DNA of 64,000 nucleotides, from NCBI GenBank assembly GCA_963970005.1, contig CAXAMN010026472.1, positions 1,506,961 to 1,570,960 of the forward strand, in the 5' to 3' direction. The notes under the pieces were generated by a model. The model saw only the letters and a program-made list of their open reading frames with translations. It was not told where the DNA came from and made no database searches. Positions 39,905 to 52,831 of this stretch are shown here, piece by piece. The stretch is from Durusdinium trenchii. Taxonomy: Eukaryota; Sar; Dinophyceae; Suessiales; Symbiodiniaceae. Made by a program: the position numbers and the translations under genes. How positions within the stretch are numbered: position 1 is the stretch's first letter; every line of letters starts with the position of its first letter.

Positions 39905-42900
39905 GCCCGGACCCGCAGATGCAAATTGTTGAGATTCATTCCGATCCCTTGTGTGACAGTCCAAGTATGCTCTCACTCACAAGGTTTATGTAAATGGAGA
40001 AGGAACATGACAGAATCAAAATCAAACACCTGTTTATGTCTGGCTCAAATTCCCCCAGCATTCTTGTGCGCTTACTTCTCTTCTTCAGCAATGCATCCTT
40101 GCATCCTTTGGCCGAAAGACTCAGCGGGTGAAAGACCAAGGCCCAGGTGCGTAACAAAAGTGCCAATCCCCAGCAGATCACTGCAGAACAGCTCTTGCGG
40201 GAGGCGCTCCGCGTAAACGCGCCGTCGGACGCGTCGGTCGGAGTAGAGCACGGACGCTGAAGAGCACGGCTGCCTCGGATCATCGTATTTTTTAAAAGAG
40301 TAGTGCTCAGAGCACCTGAATTGGTTATTCCACCTGGAGCACCTGAATGATGTTGAGAAAACAAATGCCCAGGGCCACCAAGGCCCAAGCCATAGAGGTC
40401 ATAAGAGGGGTCCATGATTGCCATGATTCGTGGAGCCAGGCTGTTGATCGGCAGCAGGCCGAAGCTGTAGCTCCCAAGCAGCGCATCGCTGACGAAGACG
40501 AGCTCATGGTGCGCCAGATGTTCACGGTGTTCACACTTTCTAAACCTTAGGCACCTTAGGTATGTCTTTCGGCTTGGAAAAACAAACGACGAGAGGGGAT
40601 GAAAGCAACTGCTGAAGGGTTCTTTATGACCAGCGCATTCTGGCTTGTCCGGTTGATTATACACCCTACCACTCTTTCCATTCTTTTTGATTCTTTCAAC
40701 GCCATGCCATGCGTTCAACGGACCGAGTGGAACAAATCTGTCTGACTTGCCCATCTGGCCCAGATGTACAAAGTCCGGAAGAGGAAGGAGTATGAGGACG
40801 TGATTCGTCGACAAAGGCAAAACATCGGTTCATGGGTCGGGGACCCCCAGAGTCCGCAGAAAGAAGGCAACTACAGTGAAGACCTCCTTGATGATTTTCT
40901 TCCCTTGGTCATCATCATCTTTCAATGAGGCATAAGCAAAACAGTCTTGTTTGATGCTCGTCTACTTGCCCTTACGACCTTTCCAAGTCACCAGGCTGAG
41001 GTGTCCAGATGGGCCCCTTTCCACCAAGGTGAAGTATGCGCAGTGGGAGGCCTCTCAGCAGGACTGCTCCGGTGCATAGACCCAAGGCTGCCCAGGTTGC
41101 CCGCCCTAAACGGACCGAATCCGTGGACCGAATCGACCTGGTCGTGTGTCGTCGTTGGTCCTTTCGTGGACCTGTCTTTGGATTGTGTTGGGAATCTCCA
41201 GTTCAGAGAACGGGACATTCAGACATGTGAACCTTTGCTCGCATGACTGAACGGAGATTGAAATGCCAGGAATTTCGCCGTGCTCGCTCCATCTTCGAGC
41301 GAGCCCTGCATGTAGAGTGCCCTGTGGAATCCTCGAGCCATGAGTTGAAGCAGTGTTGATTCAGTTGATTCTTATCAACACTTGATAGACAATTGATTGC
41401 TATTTTATGCTATCAAACGATTCTCAAGTTTTGCATAGACAACTTGATTCTCAAACCTTGATCGAGAAGAGCTTGACTATGCTCACAAGCGATAGGTACC
41501 AGAATGTGAGCCTTTGGCTCAAATATCTCGAGATGGAGATGAAAAACAAGTTCGTGAACCATGCGCGAAACTTGTTCGATAGAGTCCCTCAGCCTCGCTT
41601 GAACATGCTGGCTAAAGAGATGGCAGCTTTATTTGTGCATTGCTTGTGAGAGTTGTGATCATGGCATCTCTGAGATTCTGCCACCGACGCCGAAAGCTCA
41701 AAAGCCAGGTGGTTCAGCTTCTCCCCAGGCAGGCGAAACGAGATGTATGGTGGAGCTCTGTTAGATGTTCCAGTGGTACATGCTGAATTCTTCCAGCAAA
41801 GCGATCGCCGTTGTCAGAAGCTCCCTTGTCAAACAGCAGATGCGTCACAAGCCAGGGTGGACCAGTTCTGGTACAAGTATGCCTACATGGAGGAGTTGTT
41901 GGCAAACTATGCAGGGTGCCTTTGACATGTTGGAAGAAGTTCAAACGTGTCCTCGAGGGCTATGAAACTGGACGCCTGTAAGAGATATTTGTTCGCACAA
42001 GGCAACAACATAATGGATACGAGACAACTGCTTGGATAGGTTGTTGGGGATTTGTATGACCCCAGGTCCAAAGGTGATGTTTGTTTGTTTGTTTGTTTGT
42101 TTGTTGCACTTCAGTCGATCAAACACCAATGCCAGGGCGCGGACCATCTATGAGCGATGGATGGAATGGGAGTTTGGTCCTCGGCAACCTTTCAAACTCG
42201 GACCTCCTGTGCATTCTGCCAAAAAGGCGGCACTCGTGAGGAAGGAAGACTTTGATGAATGGGATGAAGTAGACTATTTTCATCAATTTTCCAAGTCAAA
42301 GACCAGTGGTTTACAAGTGTTCAGAATCTACTTTTGTCCAAGGCCCGATGACAATCCCTGGCTTCAATACGTGAAGTTCGAAGAAAGGCCAGTGCTGTTT
42401 GTTGCTTGTGCCAGCTCTTGACCTTTTCATAGACGATATAGTCCTGCAAAACTGGACATGCTTCTTGCAAGTCATTGGCAGTCGGCAGTCACGAAGCGCT
42501 TCCCGTCCCTTTTCGCTTCGCACGGTCAGCGCTTCGCTTCCCTGGGCCGAACTGGGGTCGAGGACGCGATCGTTCACACTGCACTGCTCAACCAAGCCAG
42601 GTGTGGAGAGCTGGACAAAGCCAGGAAGGCGCTGAAGACGCGACTTCGGCGCCGGCGCAAACGGATACTGTAGATGGTTGTTTCTTTTTTTTGGGGGCAG
42701 CATAGCCACATCGACACAGATCTGGAAAAAGATGTCTTGCACACATGTTTCATGAACGGTTTTTGGATTTTCTACTGACTTTGCTTTTGCTTGCGAGAAA
42801 CATGGAGAAACTAGAATCCCCTCACCTGGTCGCATGGGGGGGAGCTCCCCTTTTGCTTTTGGTCCCTGACCTGAGACATCTGATATCACTCGCCAGGTCT

Positions 42901-45900
42901 TGGAGCGATATGTCAGCTGCCGGCCCACGCAACAGGTGCCGCAGCTTTCGCTGTGAGAACTGTGGCTGCCGGGCGCTCCCCTCTAAACAAAAAGGAATAC
43001 CACCCACTCACTGGCCTGCGCCAGGAACATAAAGGAAAATTAATTCAAGCCTGCTGGTGTTGTGGCTCTTCGTATTTTGAGCTAGATCCATGTAGCGCCA
43101 GACCAGCTCTAGAGGCATATCCAGGTGTAGCCATGTTCTCCGGGCGACAAGCCAGATACAGAGATGATCCAAACATGGTCGATAAGAGCTTCAGGTGACA
43201 CTTTACGGTCGAGTACATGACAATAACTGCCTATCATTCATAGCTTTTTTCTACGAGACATCATGTAGTTCTCCTTTACACTTGATTTGCCCCTAGGTTC
43301 CCAGGTCATGCGGATCAGAAAGGGACTCAAGTCCGCAGAATAGACCTGCACCAAGGGTTGATTTGCCATATTCCAAACGATCACCTTTCCCACGACCCGG
43401 TGATGTTTCCAAAGAGGCATTCTTGCGCCTTTGCAAGTTCGAAGAGAAGCACAACAACGCAGCGACCCGGCACCATTTTGCTCAGGCTTCCAACACGTTG
43501 AAGCCGAAGCAACCTCCCATGGATAGACTGTTTGAACCTGCTGGACGTTCGCCGCTTCAGTTCCTGCCAACCGTTGCGGCCCTTTGCAGTGGCCTTACTA
43601 CTGAGGCCCGGGCACGATCGGCACCTCTGGCGTGTTGCAAACAGAGGGGTCGACCGACCAGCAAATGCCAGATCTATTCCTGTCCTAGTCTGTTCCCTTT
43701 TTGTTCCCCGACGGTACTTGGTCGACCGACATGAAATTTCTGACGGAATGTTCGATCTGGACGAGCCGGACGGTGCTTTCTTTCTGACATCCAGATGATC
43801 CCAAATGTCCTCATTTTTAGTGCTGCAATGTCCAATAATATGAATATGAATGTCATTGAATGTCATCCATTGCTTGGTTTGTTTTGAATCTATTGGACGC
43901 CCTGACCACTGAAAGAGCCAGCACTCTTGAGAAGAAACAAGTGGATCCCTGCCAGGGTTTTGAGAAGTCGGTGGAGCTACTGGGCAATGAGCTGGATGAG
44001 AAGCGCATTCCCCAGATCAGTTACAGTATCTTCTGATGAGTTGGTTGAAAAAGAACAGGTCAACTTCCAATCAAGGGATGTTTTTGCCGGTGTGTGAATC
44101 TGGACGTGTCGAGTGGTGGGCAGAACCCAGTACCTCGTAGGGTCATGATGAGGGGATCAACATCGTGTTCGGTAGGCTGAGAATTTGATGTTGCGCGTTG
44201 CCTGAGTTTTTTTCATCTCACCTTTAAATGAATGTGAGCTGTCCGACTTCTCATTTTTGATCATTTCCTGGATGAGAGACATGAAGATGCTTCGAGGTTC
44301 TACATTAAGTTTGCTCAGTTTGAGCAACGGCAGCGAGAAATGGAGCGAGCACAGGTGCAAGCCTGGTGTGGAGGAGGATAGGGAGAAGGAGGAGTTGGAG
44401 GAAGAGGATGAACAAATCCAAAATCAAATACCGGGAGATGAGGCAAAGATCGACAAAGGTCCCAATGCAAGAGAAACACATCGCATGGTTTTTATCAGCT
44501 TTCTTTTGCCAGCTTCTGTGCAGAGGCCATCTTCAAGCTGGCTCTGGATATTCTGCCGAAAGGCCAGTTGATCAGGGGAGAGCGGGGTGACCACACAGAG
44601 AGCATCCCTCACCGGCATCCGGTCATTCCTGCTGCTACATGGAAATGGTTACTGGACAAGAGTAAATTCCAAGACTGACTTCAAAATTCGAAGAGGCAAG
44701 GGTTGAGCAGGATCTTTTCAGGGGCTTAGTTCCACTTGGATCCAACTGGGCGTTCCCCTCAAACAAACCTGCAAGCAAAGCACACGTGTTGAACCAGCTG
44801 CAGTTTAACTGCCCCTTCAGCCTAGGTGCCAGCGATGAGCTCTATCGCGCATATGTGTCTTTCGAGAAGCAACACGGTGACAGGGATGCCATTGAGGAGG
44901 CACGGTGGGTGTGTGACTTTTTCCGTGGCGAATGGCCTTTTTGAGGCGATTTTTTGGCAAAGACCCAGTTGGTTGAAGCATGGGCAAGTAGAGAGTGGAT
45001 CGAGTGACTGCCGCGCATGAGCATGAAACCTGCGGCACCATCTAGTTTCTGAGCAGATACTCAAAGATACAACGGAACGCTGGGAAAGAATCGCCAACAT
45101 TTTGCCTCAGCCGCCGGTTTGAAAGAACAGCCTAAACTGCTTTGAGTCCAGATGTGCAGCAGGTGGTCATCAACAAGAGGCGCTTCATCTACGAGGAGCT
45201 CTTCAACATTTCACGATTAAGACTGCAGATATTGTAGACAATTCCTTTTGTGAAGGCTTTACCTCTTTGGTTTGCAAAAGTACTGCAGGAAGCTATCGCC
45301 AAAAATCAAAGGAACTATGATGTTTGGCTGGACTCTCAGAGGACGCGTTTTTGATCAAAGATGTGTCTAGAATCAACAGCAGATAAGTGCAAGTCTTTCA
45401 GATACATCAGCAACATATGTTCAACGCTACAAGCGTGAAGACATGATCAGAAGCAGCAGGTGAAATTCTCTCTGAGGTTTGATTATGTGCGCTTAGAAGA
45501 GAGCGTCGGCGACGTAGCCAGGATACGTGAGGCAAGCGGTTGTACACACAGAGCAGGCTTCAACTGTCTAAGTTTAATGTCCACTCCCTTTCTTGTTTCC
45601 GTGTACCAGATCCGAACTAACATGAAGGGCAAGAATTTGATTCAATGTTTGCGTCTGCTCAAGAATGCTACAAGTCCCAACGCAATCTTCGATGTTGGTC
45701 GAGCGCAAGCTACCAGACCTATGAGCGTGCTGTTGCCAACAAGCCGCCTGCAGGGAACCCCAGCCATCTCAGATGGTGAAGGCAAGATGTCAGATGGATT
45801 CAGATGGTGCTCGCCCAAAGCAATGAACATTTTCCGCAGGAGGTTCAGAGGTTCACGTGTTTTGCATCTTCAAACGGCTTTTCTTGGTTTTGGAACAAAT

Positions 45901-46376
45901 CCCACACCTCCCGAAAACGACCAGACCGGTCTCGCGAGACCCGCGGCTCCGGGTCCGTGGCTCGCCCGATCACGCGTGGGACGTCAGTGGTCGCGGCCGG
46001 GTGAGGTGATGCAGAAGCGCTTTTGGAGGCGGTATATCTACCTGTGGCATCTTGGCAGCGCTTTTTTCTAGGCGCTTTTGGAGAGGTGAAGCTCCTGGGA
46101 CAGATGTGATTTGGGACAGGTGGCAGAGAGGTGAAATCCTTATAACTTGTAGAGTTTGAATCGAGTCATATGGATTTGCTGAGGCTCAGAGTGATTAGAA
46201 CACTCCCAACTCCCCACACTCCCTTGTTACAGTATAGGCAGATGGCAGGGTCTTCGTGGTGTCTTAAACGATCTTAAAAGCATGTCTGACTAGAAGCTGC
46301 TTTACATGGCCTGTCTTCACATGGCGCGCCATCACTACAGTTAGACGCAATCAGGATATACTATGCGCTGTTCGAG
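39863..46376 (+). CDS. CLF1: Crooked-neck-like spliceosome protein (CLF1/Syf3/CRNKL1), 24 exons, C-terminus not found
   Basis: HAT-repeat scaffold of the Prp19 (NineTeen) complex, nuclear, needed for spliceosome activation. Exons read in frame as one collinear protein of about 378 residues: 39863-39904, 40135-40212, 40440-40508, 40764-40835, 41029-41061, 41270-41316, 41496-41583, 41709-41728, 41856-41915, 42136-42171, 42343-42387, 42601-42628, 42897-42935, 43417-43458, 43956-43999, 44297-44354, 44526-44562, 44826-44899, 45163-45195, 45289-45326, 45477-45531, 45717-45749, 46006-46046, 46355-46376. Family landmarks in order: [163 protein letters not shown]. About half the usual length is present; the later HAT repeats were not found. 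The junction between exons 14 and 15 may hide a tiny exon. Confidence 0.85.
41709..41728 (+). CDS. CLF1: CLF1 20-nt microexon (VVQLLPR)
   Basis: GTGGTTCAGCTTCTCCCCAG between AAAGCCAG and a GC donor (GCAGGC). It supplies VVQLLP plus two bases of Arg, exactly the residues needed between NLFDR of exon 7 and VDQFWYKY of exon 9. The family pattern there is DR-xxxLLPR-VDQFW. Confidence 0.8.
42078..42106. repeat. GTTT microsatellite
   Basis: Seven TTTG/GTTT repeats within CLF1 intron 9. Confidence 0.75.
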
Positions 46377-47771
46377 GACTGCGGGACTATGCATTGATAC
46401 CTCCAAGTCGTCTCAATATGCGCTTTCCAAGTCAGGCCGGTGAGGATTGAGAGACCAAGTTGTCTCAAAACACTTTAAAGTGTCCATCTCCTTCACAAAT
46501 CCAGTGTGATGGATAGAGGACAACTTGAGACCAAGTGTTTACCTGTCTACCTCAATCCCACACACTTTGCAGATCGCAACGGGTCGATGATTCATCGCCT
46601 TGTTTGGGTGAGAACGCCGCCTCGGTTGCTTGATCAACGGCTCAGCCTTTTGACGGCTCAGAGAGACGGTCGCGCGCAAGCGGAAGCGGCAAGGGCACGG
46701 GTGACGTTAAGCGGCACGAAAAGCGCCGTGAAAACAAAAGGAGCCTTACCTCACAAGGACGGTATTGGAGCCTTTGCCTCACTCCTGCTGACCCTCACAG
46801 GACGTCCCCCATTTTGGAACACCTGAGTTCGAAAAATAGCCGCCACTGTCACAGACATATCAGATATCCAAACAGTGCATCGATTTCGCATCGCTTTGAT
46901 GGCGCCACGCGACCAGCAGGATGGCAGCCACACAGCCACCTGGTCTTGTTTCTTTAAATCACGGCTTTGGTTTCACCTGCTGATGGCATCCTCAAAGATG
47001 CAGTTGTGCAGTCAAAACCATGATGCAGGAGTTTCTTCGGGAATCGATGCGTTTCGGTCAAGCAGGAATCCTGCTTGTCCTTAACCTGAATTCCGGTGAT
47101 TGAACGAGGTACGTCCAAAGGAACCGGTCCGACGAACCCACCGCGCCCAATGGCCGCGGGCGTCCGGAACCGGTCCCGGTCCGACGCGTTTGGCGCTTCC
47201 GGCGGACGCTCCGAGTTCCGCAGGTCGACTTGAGACGGGACGACTTGGATCCTCAGGTGCCACTTGACTGCAGCGGATCAGCACGGATCCTCACGGATCC
47301 CCCCTTCCAGCTGATGCCTTCGCGTCCTCGCTTCACGATCGTGGCGTCGTGACCTGTGGCGCTCGCGCTCGCTGAGCGTCGTGGTCTGAGGAGTCAGGGA
47401 TTGCTGGCGCAAGCGTTCCAGCGGCCGTCGGAAGCCTTCCAGCTCTTGAGCCATGCGCCGTCGACGCTCGGACGAGAGCTGTTTTTTGGCGGAACGAATA
47501 CGAGCTCGGCAAGAGCTGAGAGCCTCCAAAAGACGAGGGTTTTGGGAATGGGGTGATTTAGCTGTTTGGGGGTGGACGAATGGACTATCAATCCTTTGAA
47601 CCCATTCTTTTTTGGACACTTGGGAAGAAGCTAAGGACTCGCCTTCGGCCCACTGTGCTAGGTGCCTGGGCCGCATCCCCCACTTTTTTGCGGTATGTTA
47701 CAAATGGATATGTTACATTCTTTGCAACACCAGCTCTCCGTGGCTCTCCATTGCGAGTTGGAGACTTGGAG
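46377..47771. other. region between last recognised CLF1 exon and PPR exons
   Basis: No HAT repeats or other domains recognised. A weak candidate for a next CLF1 exon follows GATAGAG at about 46519 (Asp-Asn-Leu-Arg). GC-rich self-complementary tracts at about 47110-47220 (GGTCCGACG, CGGACGCTCCG). Confidence 0.35.
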
Positions 47772-50031
47772 GCTACAATGCTGTGATGTCGGCATGCTCG
47801 CGACAGCAGAGTTGGCGTGAAGCTTTAGAGACCATGTGCCCAGGCTGCCAACCTAATGTGAAGCCTGATACTCATAGAAGCAAGACAAATAGAAAGGATG
47901 GGTTGACTATATACTATATATTGCCTCAACCGGTGTTTCAAGCATACGGGTTTGTACGAATTGAAGGTCTCAAGAGTGCTACAAATCAATGTCGCGCTCT
48001 TTTTCGAAGCTCGTGGACCGCTGACCTTTTGAGCATTCGATTGACTTCTTTTCCATTCTTTTCCTGCAAAGACGTCCTCTCTTGGCTGTGTTTGGATCCC
48101 GTAGTCTCAAGGACCGTTTAGCAACCGTTGGAGCTGTGACCAGACAGCCCGAGTTTGGCACTAAGGAGCTTTATTGAGAGGGATGCCTTACAGCCTACGA
48201 TCAGAAGCTTTTGGGTTGCATGACTTTGATTTTGTGTTCACAGCAGACAGACCTGCAAATCAGAATATAGCAGTGACACAGCTCTTCAGGCTTACAAGGC
48301 ACTTTGCCAGCCAAATAGCGATGGCCTCCAACCTTAGGTTTCCCTAAAAATCTATAAACCAAATAATAAACACTTATATAATTAAGTATAGGGAGGAGGG
48401 GGAGCTTTGTTTCGGGTCATTTGAGTCGTCTTCGTCTCCACCCCCGACAGCCGCAGCTGAAAGGCTTGGGAGCTGTTTCTATCGAAGCACTTGAGCGGGA
48501 TGGAACGAAATATGGGTGCATTGTTTCTAGACCCCAACTTGAAGTATCTAAGCTACTCCACGTGTTTATTGTTTTCTCCGGCATCTACAGTGAACCTCTG
48601 TGAACCTTTGACATTGTCATGCCTTTTTGAGCTTACCTTCACTTCTTACCTTCACTTCTTACCTTCACTTATGGCGAGCTTTTTAACTCCTCGTTGGAAC
48701 CACCGTCGTCCCCCGATGACAACTTTCCCCCTGGAACGGTGGAACTCTATGGTATTTCCAACGGGACATCATCTTCGAGTTGTCCCAAGTCAACGCATGT
48801 TTGGTCACTTTTGGGTTTTGTCCCGCAAAGCCAATGACACCTGCAATGTATCCTTTGCTTATTTTTCTTGCACCAAAGTACTTTTCTGCAATTCCCTCAG
48901 CACAGACGCACGAGCGTGCTGACAGTGTTCTGCTTGTGTGTGTTCAAGGTTTCAATGGCTGCCTCAGCGCCTACGCGAAAGCACGCCATTGGGCGCGAGC
49001 CCTGCGCTTGCTGGATGAAATGCCGAAGCGCCAGGACCGCAGGGAGATGGACGCTGAGGGGTACGAGAGGAAAATCCTCCTGGCAGAGTGAACACATTTT
49101 TTGAAGTAGGTTGAGAAGGGGCATTGCTTTTTGACAATACATTTTATGTTGGCATCCTGCCACAAAAACCACTGCTCAACAAAGCAGCTCTTACGTTTTG
49201 AAAGCCCACTGCTCAACAAAACTCGGGTTGCTGGGAGTGATGGTTTTGCCCCCATGTGACTGGAAAGAATCCGGAGTTGTACACTTGATTGATCTTGATG
49301 GTTGTTTGGGTTGGACATGGGCAATTCTTGCCCTGACAGGCCATGAAAACCCTTGCAAAGAGGGGTTTCTGATGCATCCCTCTTCCCATCAAACACCCTC
49401 ATGCCGTCCCTCCAATTGCCATCCCAACCGGGTTGGTCAGTTCGTCTATGCCGTCCATCCGGAACCACCGATGGATTGGTCTATCCGTATATCGTCCTGT
49501 GGAGCTGGGCGCTCCCGTCCTGTGGAGCACCGGGACCAGGTGCGGCCCGATTTGATGAGCTTCAATTCCACATTGTCGTCCACCAAATCCAGCTGGCAAC
49601 AGGTGCCGCTTCCCGCGTCCCGCGCGCCAGGCGCACGCGTGGCGTGCGTGCCGTATTTGTCCTCTTGTAGGCTCGTAGGCTCGCCTTTTGACATGACATT
49701 TGTGGAGCTGCGTATCATGATTGTTCTGAAGACCATCATTGATTCAGAGCACAGGCTCGTAATCAGTTATTTCACTGGAGATCGCTTAGTTGCGTTTCAC
49801 AGACTATTGACATTCTCTCCTTCTGGTAGATTTGCAAGTTCAAAAGGCCCTGGACCTTTGGTTTGTATTTTGACCACAGACCAGATCTCGGAGATTCTGA
49901 TACTGTAGATTCATTCTGTAGAGACGATGAACATGATAAACTCATTCGCTAAAAGAAACAAACCATTCTCTATCCATGAACAGGTCTGCCGGCTCTTAGC
50001 ATCTATGGAAGATCAGAAGATGCTCCCTGAA
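47772..50031 (+). CDS. pentatricopeptide-repeat (PPR) protein, partial, at least four exons
   Basis: PPR proteins bind organellar RNA through pairs of helices of about 35 residues. Exons: from 47772 (YNAVMSACSRQQSWREALET, then NVKPD about 47855-47869); 48949 to about 49088 (FNGCLSAYAKARHWARALRL, then LLDEMPKR); 49540-49602 (VRPDLMSFNSTLSSTKSSWQ, GT donor); and 49984-50031 (VCRLLASMEDQKMLPE, GC donor at 50032). The last two join in phase 0 to give WQQVCRLLASMEDQ, the expected repeat spacing. Phase between the first and second patches is unresolved, so an exon may be missing. The gene has no recognised start here, and its 3' part is not seen before the retroelement that begins near 50.4 kb; that element may have split the gene. 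Organelle targeting cannot be judged. Confidence 0.65.
48319..48343. repeat. 21-bp minisatellite, locus 5 (single unit)
   Basis: AGCGATGGCCTCCAACCTTAGG, matching the dispersed 21-bp unit, inside the PPR gene region. Confidence 0.5.
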
Positions 50032-50475
50032 GCTCGGCACAGATGTGTCCCAGCGAAGCAAAGATGCCTCCCTTGGCGAAGGATGGATCCTCCTAACATC
50101 ATGAGCTCAGGCATATATATATATATGACTTGCTATCATAAGCCACTGAGCATGCGAGTTGCTCAAGCTCTTTGGCTCAAAGAGCGTATGCAGTGGGGGG
50201 GCTTTTTTGGAGGTCCTCAGGGAACTCCGTTTTCTGTGGCCTTCCGTTAGCCCCTGCACTTGCCCGTGGGGTTGGATCCTCCTGGCCATCGTGGTGACCT
50301 TTGGCTTTGGGTGCTGCTGCGGTGCCTTGGTGGCCATTTGCGCCTGGTCGCACTCCTGCCGCCGCGGCCTGAGGATCCTAGGTTCGCTGCTGCTCTCCAG
50401 CTGGGTGCCCGCCGAGGTGGTAGGTCAGGAAGTGACCCTTCGGAGACGGCTCAGCCAGTACCGCGACACCAGTGC

Positions 50476-52831
50476 ATGAGCACTCCTTCTGAGGCTGACG
50501 AGCTTACGCTGTCTTTCGCTGGACTGCGCATCCGGATCGGCCGAGAAGGCCAAAGCGAAGCTGCTGCAGAGGAGAGTTCAAGCCTCTCATCGTTCTCCAT
50601 AGTAAGGTCCCCCACCTCGGGTGCCCTTGCTCGCCCCTCTGGGGCATCAGGCTCTCCCGACGAAGAGCTGCTTGGATTTGGGGCCACCGACTCGCACTTA
50701 GTTGAGGCACCTATCCAACGACCCTACGGAAGCCCTGCTTGGAGGAGCGCCTTGCTGAGCGCCGTCACCCCTGAGGACTTTGAGAGCCTGGATCTATCTG
50801 GTGCTCGCCACCTGTTCTCGAGGTTGAGATCATCACCGGGAGGCTGGACTCCTGCTGCTCGTATCGGTCGAGCTCTCAAGTGTGGTGTGGTAGCGCGCTG
50901 CCACTTGGACCTGCAACCGACTCAGGAAGCCGTCGTGCCTGGCCTGCCCTTGACCAGCAAGATTTTTGTGGTTTTGAGGGGAGCACCTGGTCAACCTGCT
51001 GGGTGGACTGATCATCAGCCCACCTTCCGGGCTGCCACTCAAGGGCGGTTCGATCGAGCTCACGCGGACGCAGTCTGCCACGGCTTCGCTTCAAGAGCAG
51101 AGGGCGAAGCATATTGCCTGGGAGCTGAGCGAGTATGGCGCTTCTGCGGCGGCTGGACTGACCGAAGGGTCATTGCGGGCCCTCTATGGGGGCCGAGCGC
51201 CAGGCGGCGCATTGCCAAACCTGTTCGTGCGGCTACCGCCTCGAGCAGATGGCACAGTTTTGAGAGCGCAGTGCACGCTTGTGCGTGTGAGAAGTGGAGG
51301 CTTCATGGTAGCGGTTCCGGACCTAGAAGATGTGGTGCATTTTTTTCCAAGAGCAAGAGCTCGAGCTGGATGGAGGAGGCGAGGCGGCCGTGCTTCACCT
51401 CGCGGAAGTGGCCATGGAGACCACGCGAGGACGCCTCCTAGGCACAGCGGCCGTGGTCCTGATAGACGCCAGTTGGGAGTTGGCCGACTGTTTCATCCGA
51501 GCTCACTCGCTTCGCAGCACTCAGAACTTCGAGCTCCTCAAGTTCACCTACGAAGAGCAAAACTGCCGGTGTCGTGTCTCCTCACTGCAAGAAGCAGCCG
51601 AAGTCTGGATCAACCAGGCGATGGATGTAGACACCGCTGGCGATTACGCCACCGCCAAAGTGCTGGAGGAGGTGGAGGAGCAACAACAGGAGCCTCACCT
51701 GCCGGTGACCACTCCGGAGGAGACGCTGAACGAGCTGGCTCTTCTGAAGCAGAAGATCGCAGAACTGGAGCTCCAGGCACTCGACAGCGCTGCAATGCCA
51801 AGAACTCCCTCCATGCCTGGTTTCTCCAGAGCGGGGCAAGCAGGTTCTCCCCCATCACCGGGGGTGCTGTTTGGAGCTCGACCTCCAGTGGCCACCGAGG
51901 ACGGGTTGCAGCGTCTTCAACAACTGGCAGGCGGTGTACCCAGTCGTCTTGGAGCACACGAACGGCAAGCTCGAGAAGGTCGACCAGAGCAGATCCTGGA
52001 AGCCTTACAGCAGGAGGAGTCGTTGGAAGCCACTGCAGGTCAAGAGTTGGAAGAAGGCCTGCAAGACCTGGAGGCCGCTCAGCTGGATCCTTTACAGAGG
52101 ATGATGCTCCTTCAGATGAAGCAGATTCAGCTCTTGACCAAGCAAGCGGCTCCTCGGCAGCACGACCCGATTCATGTGGCCCTGGGGGGTGGAGGCAGCT
52201 CCGAAGGGAGCAGCTCGAGTGGAGGCATCAAAGGATGCTTGGCCCGAGAGGCCTTCATCAAGGTCGCTGCGGACCTCGACAGATTGGGCGAGTTGGTGCA
52301 GCGAAATGCATCAGAGGAGCTGGGTCTGGATGCGCTTCAGCCTCATCCGGGGCTGATGCGCGATTACATCGAGAAGCGAACGCCTCTGGCGGATCATCGA
52401 TTGCTCACTCAGATGGCCTACATCATGGCCAGTGGCTGGGAGATCGGCTTTCGCTCGGGCAACAAGAAGCTGCAAGGTTTTTGCTGCCGGACATTGATGT
52501 TCATCGACCAGACAGCCAACGATGCGGGCAGGACCAATCTGAGTTGGCTTTTGACGGCGCTGCCCGAGCCGAACTTCGCCCTGACCCAGAAAAACCGGGT
52601 TCGGGGAAGCATGGTATACCGTTCACACGGTTGGCTCAACCGAGCTGGATCTCAGCCAATGTGGCCTTCCTCAAAGACCTCGACTTTTTGGAAGGACGCA
52701 TCAAGTCCGCGAACCAGTCTCCAGGCACAGCTCCAAGTGCCAAGGAAAACTCCGAGGAACCAAAACCTCGGAAACCATGGAAGCCAAAGAAAAAGACGAA
52801 GGAGGAGGGTTCAGCCTCCACCACGGGGTGA
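50476..52831 (+). pseudogene. gag-like ORF1 of DIRS-like element, frameshifted
   Basis: ATG at 50476 opens MSTPSEADELTLSFAGLRIR, a start typical of dinoflagellate retroelement ORF1 proteins. The frame shifts near 51150 (to LPNLFVRLPPRADGTVL), near 51350 (to the frame with VVLIDASWELADCFI and a Glu/Leu-rich helical region, about 51460-52590) and near 52600 (to PFTRLAQPSWISANVAFLKD and a Lys/Pro-rich basic tail ending 52831). No zinc knuckle seen. Function as nucleoprotein is inferred from position and length. Confidence 0.6.

Noticed and set aside
39936-40820. 294-codon open frame on the - strand
   Set aside because: It lies antisense to CLF1 exons 2-4, which are supported by strong family alignment; it has no recognisable domain and its openness follows from codon bias on the other strand.
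41500-41545. CTTTGGCTCAAAT as a spliced-leader relic
   Set aside because: Only about 10 bases match, and it lies within a CLF1 coding exon (LWLKY) where the codons explain it. A similar partial match at 50170 is also chance-level.
46519-46580. Candidate next CLF1 exon (Asp-Asn-Leu-Arg ... Ile-Pro-His)
   Set aside because: Spacing between the Val-Tyr and Ile-Pro-His residues does not match the HAT repeat, so I did not extend the gene model.
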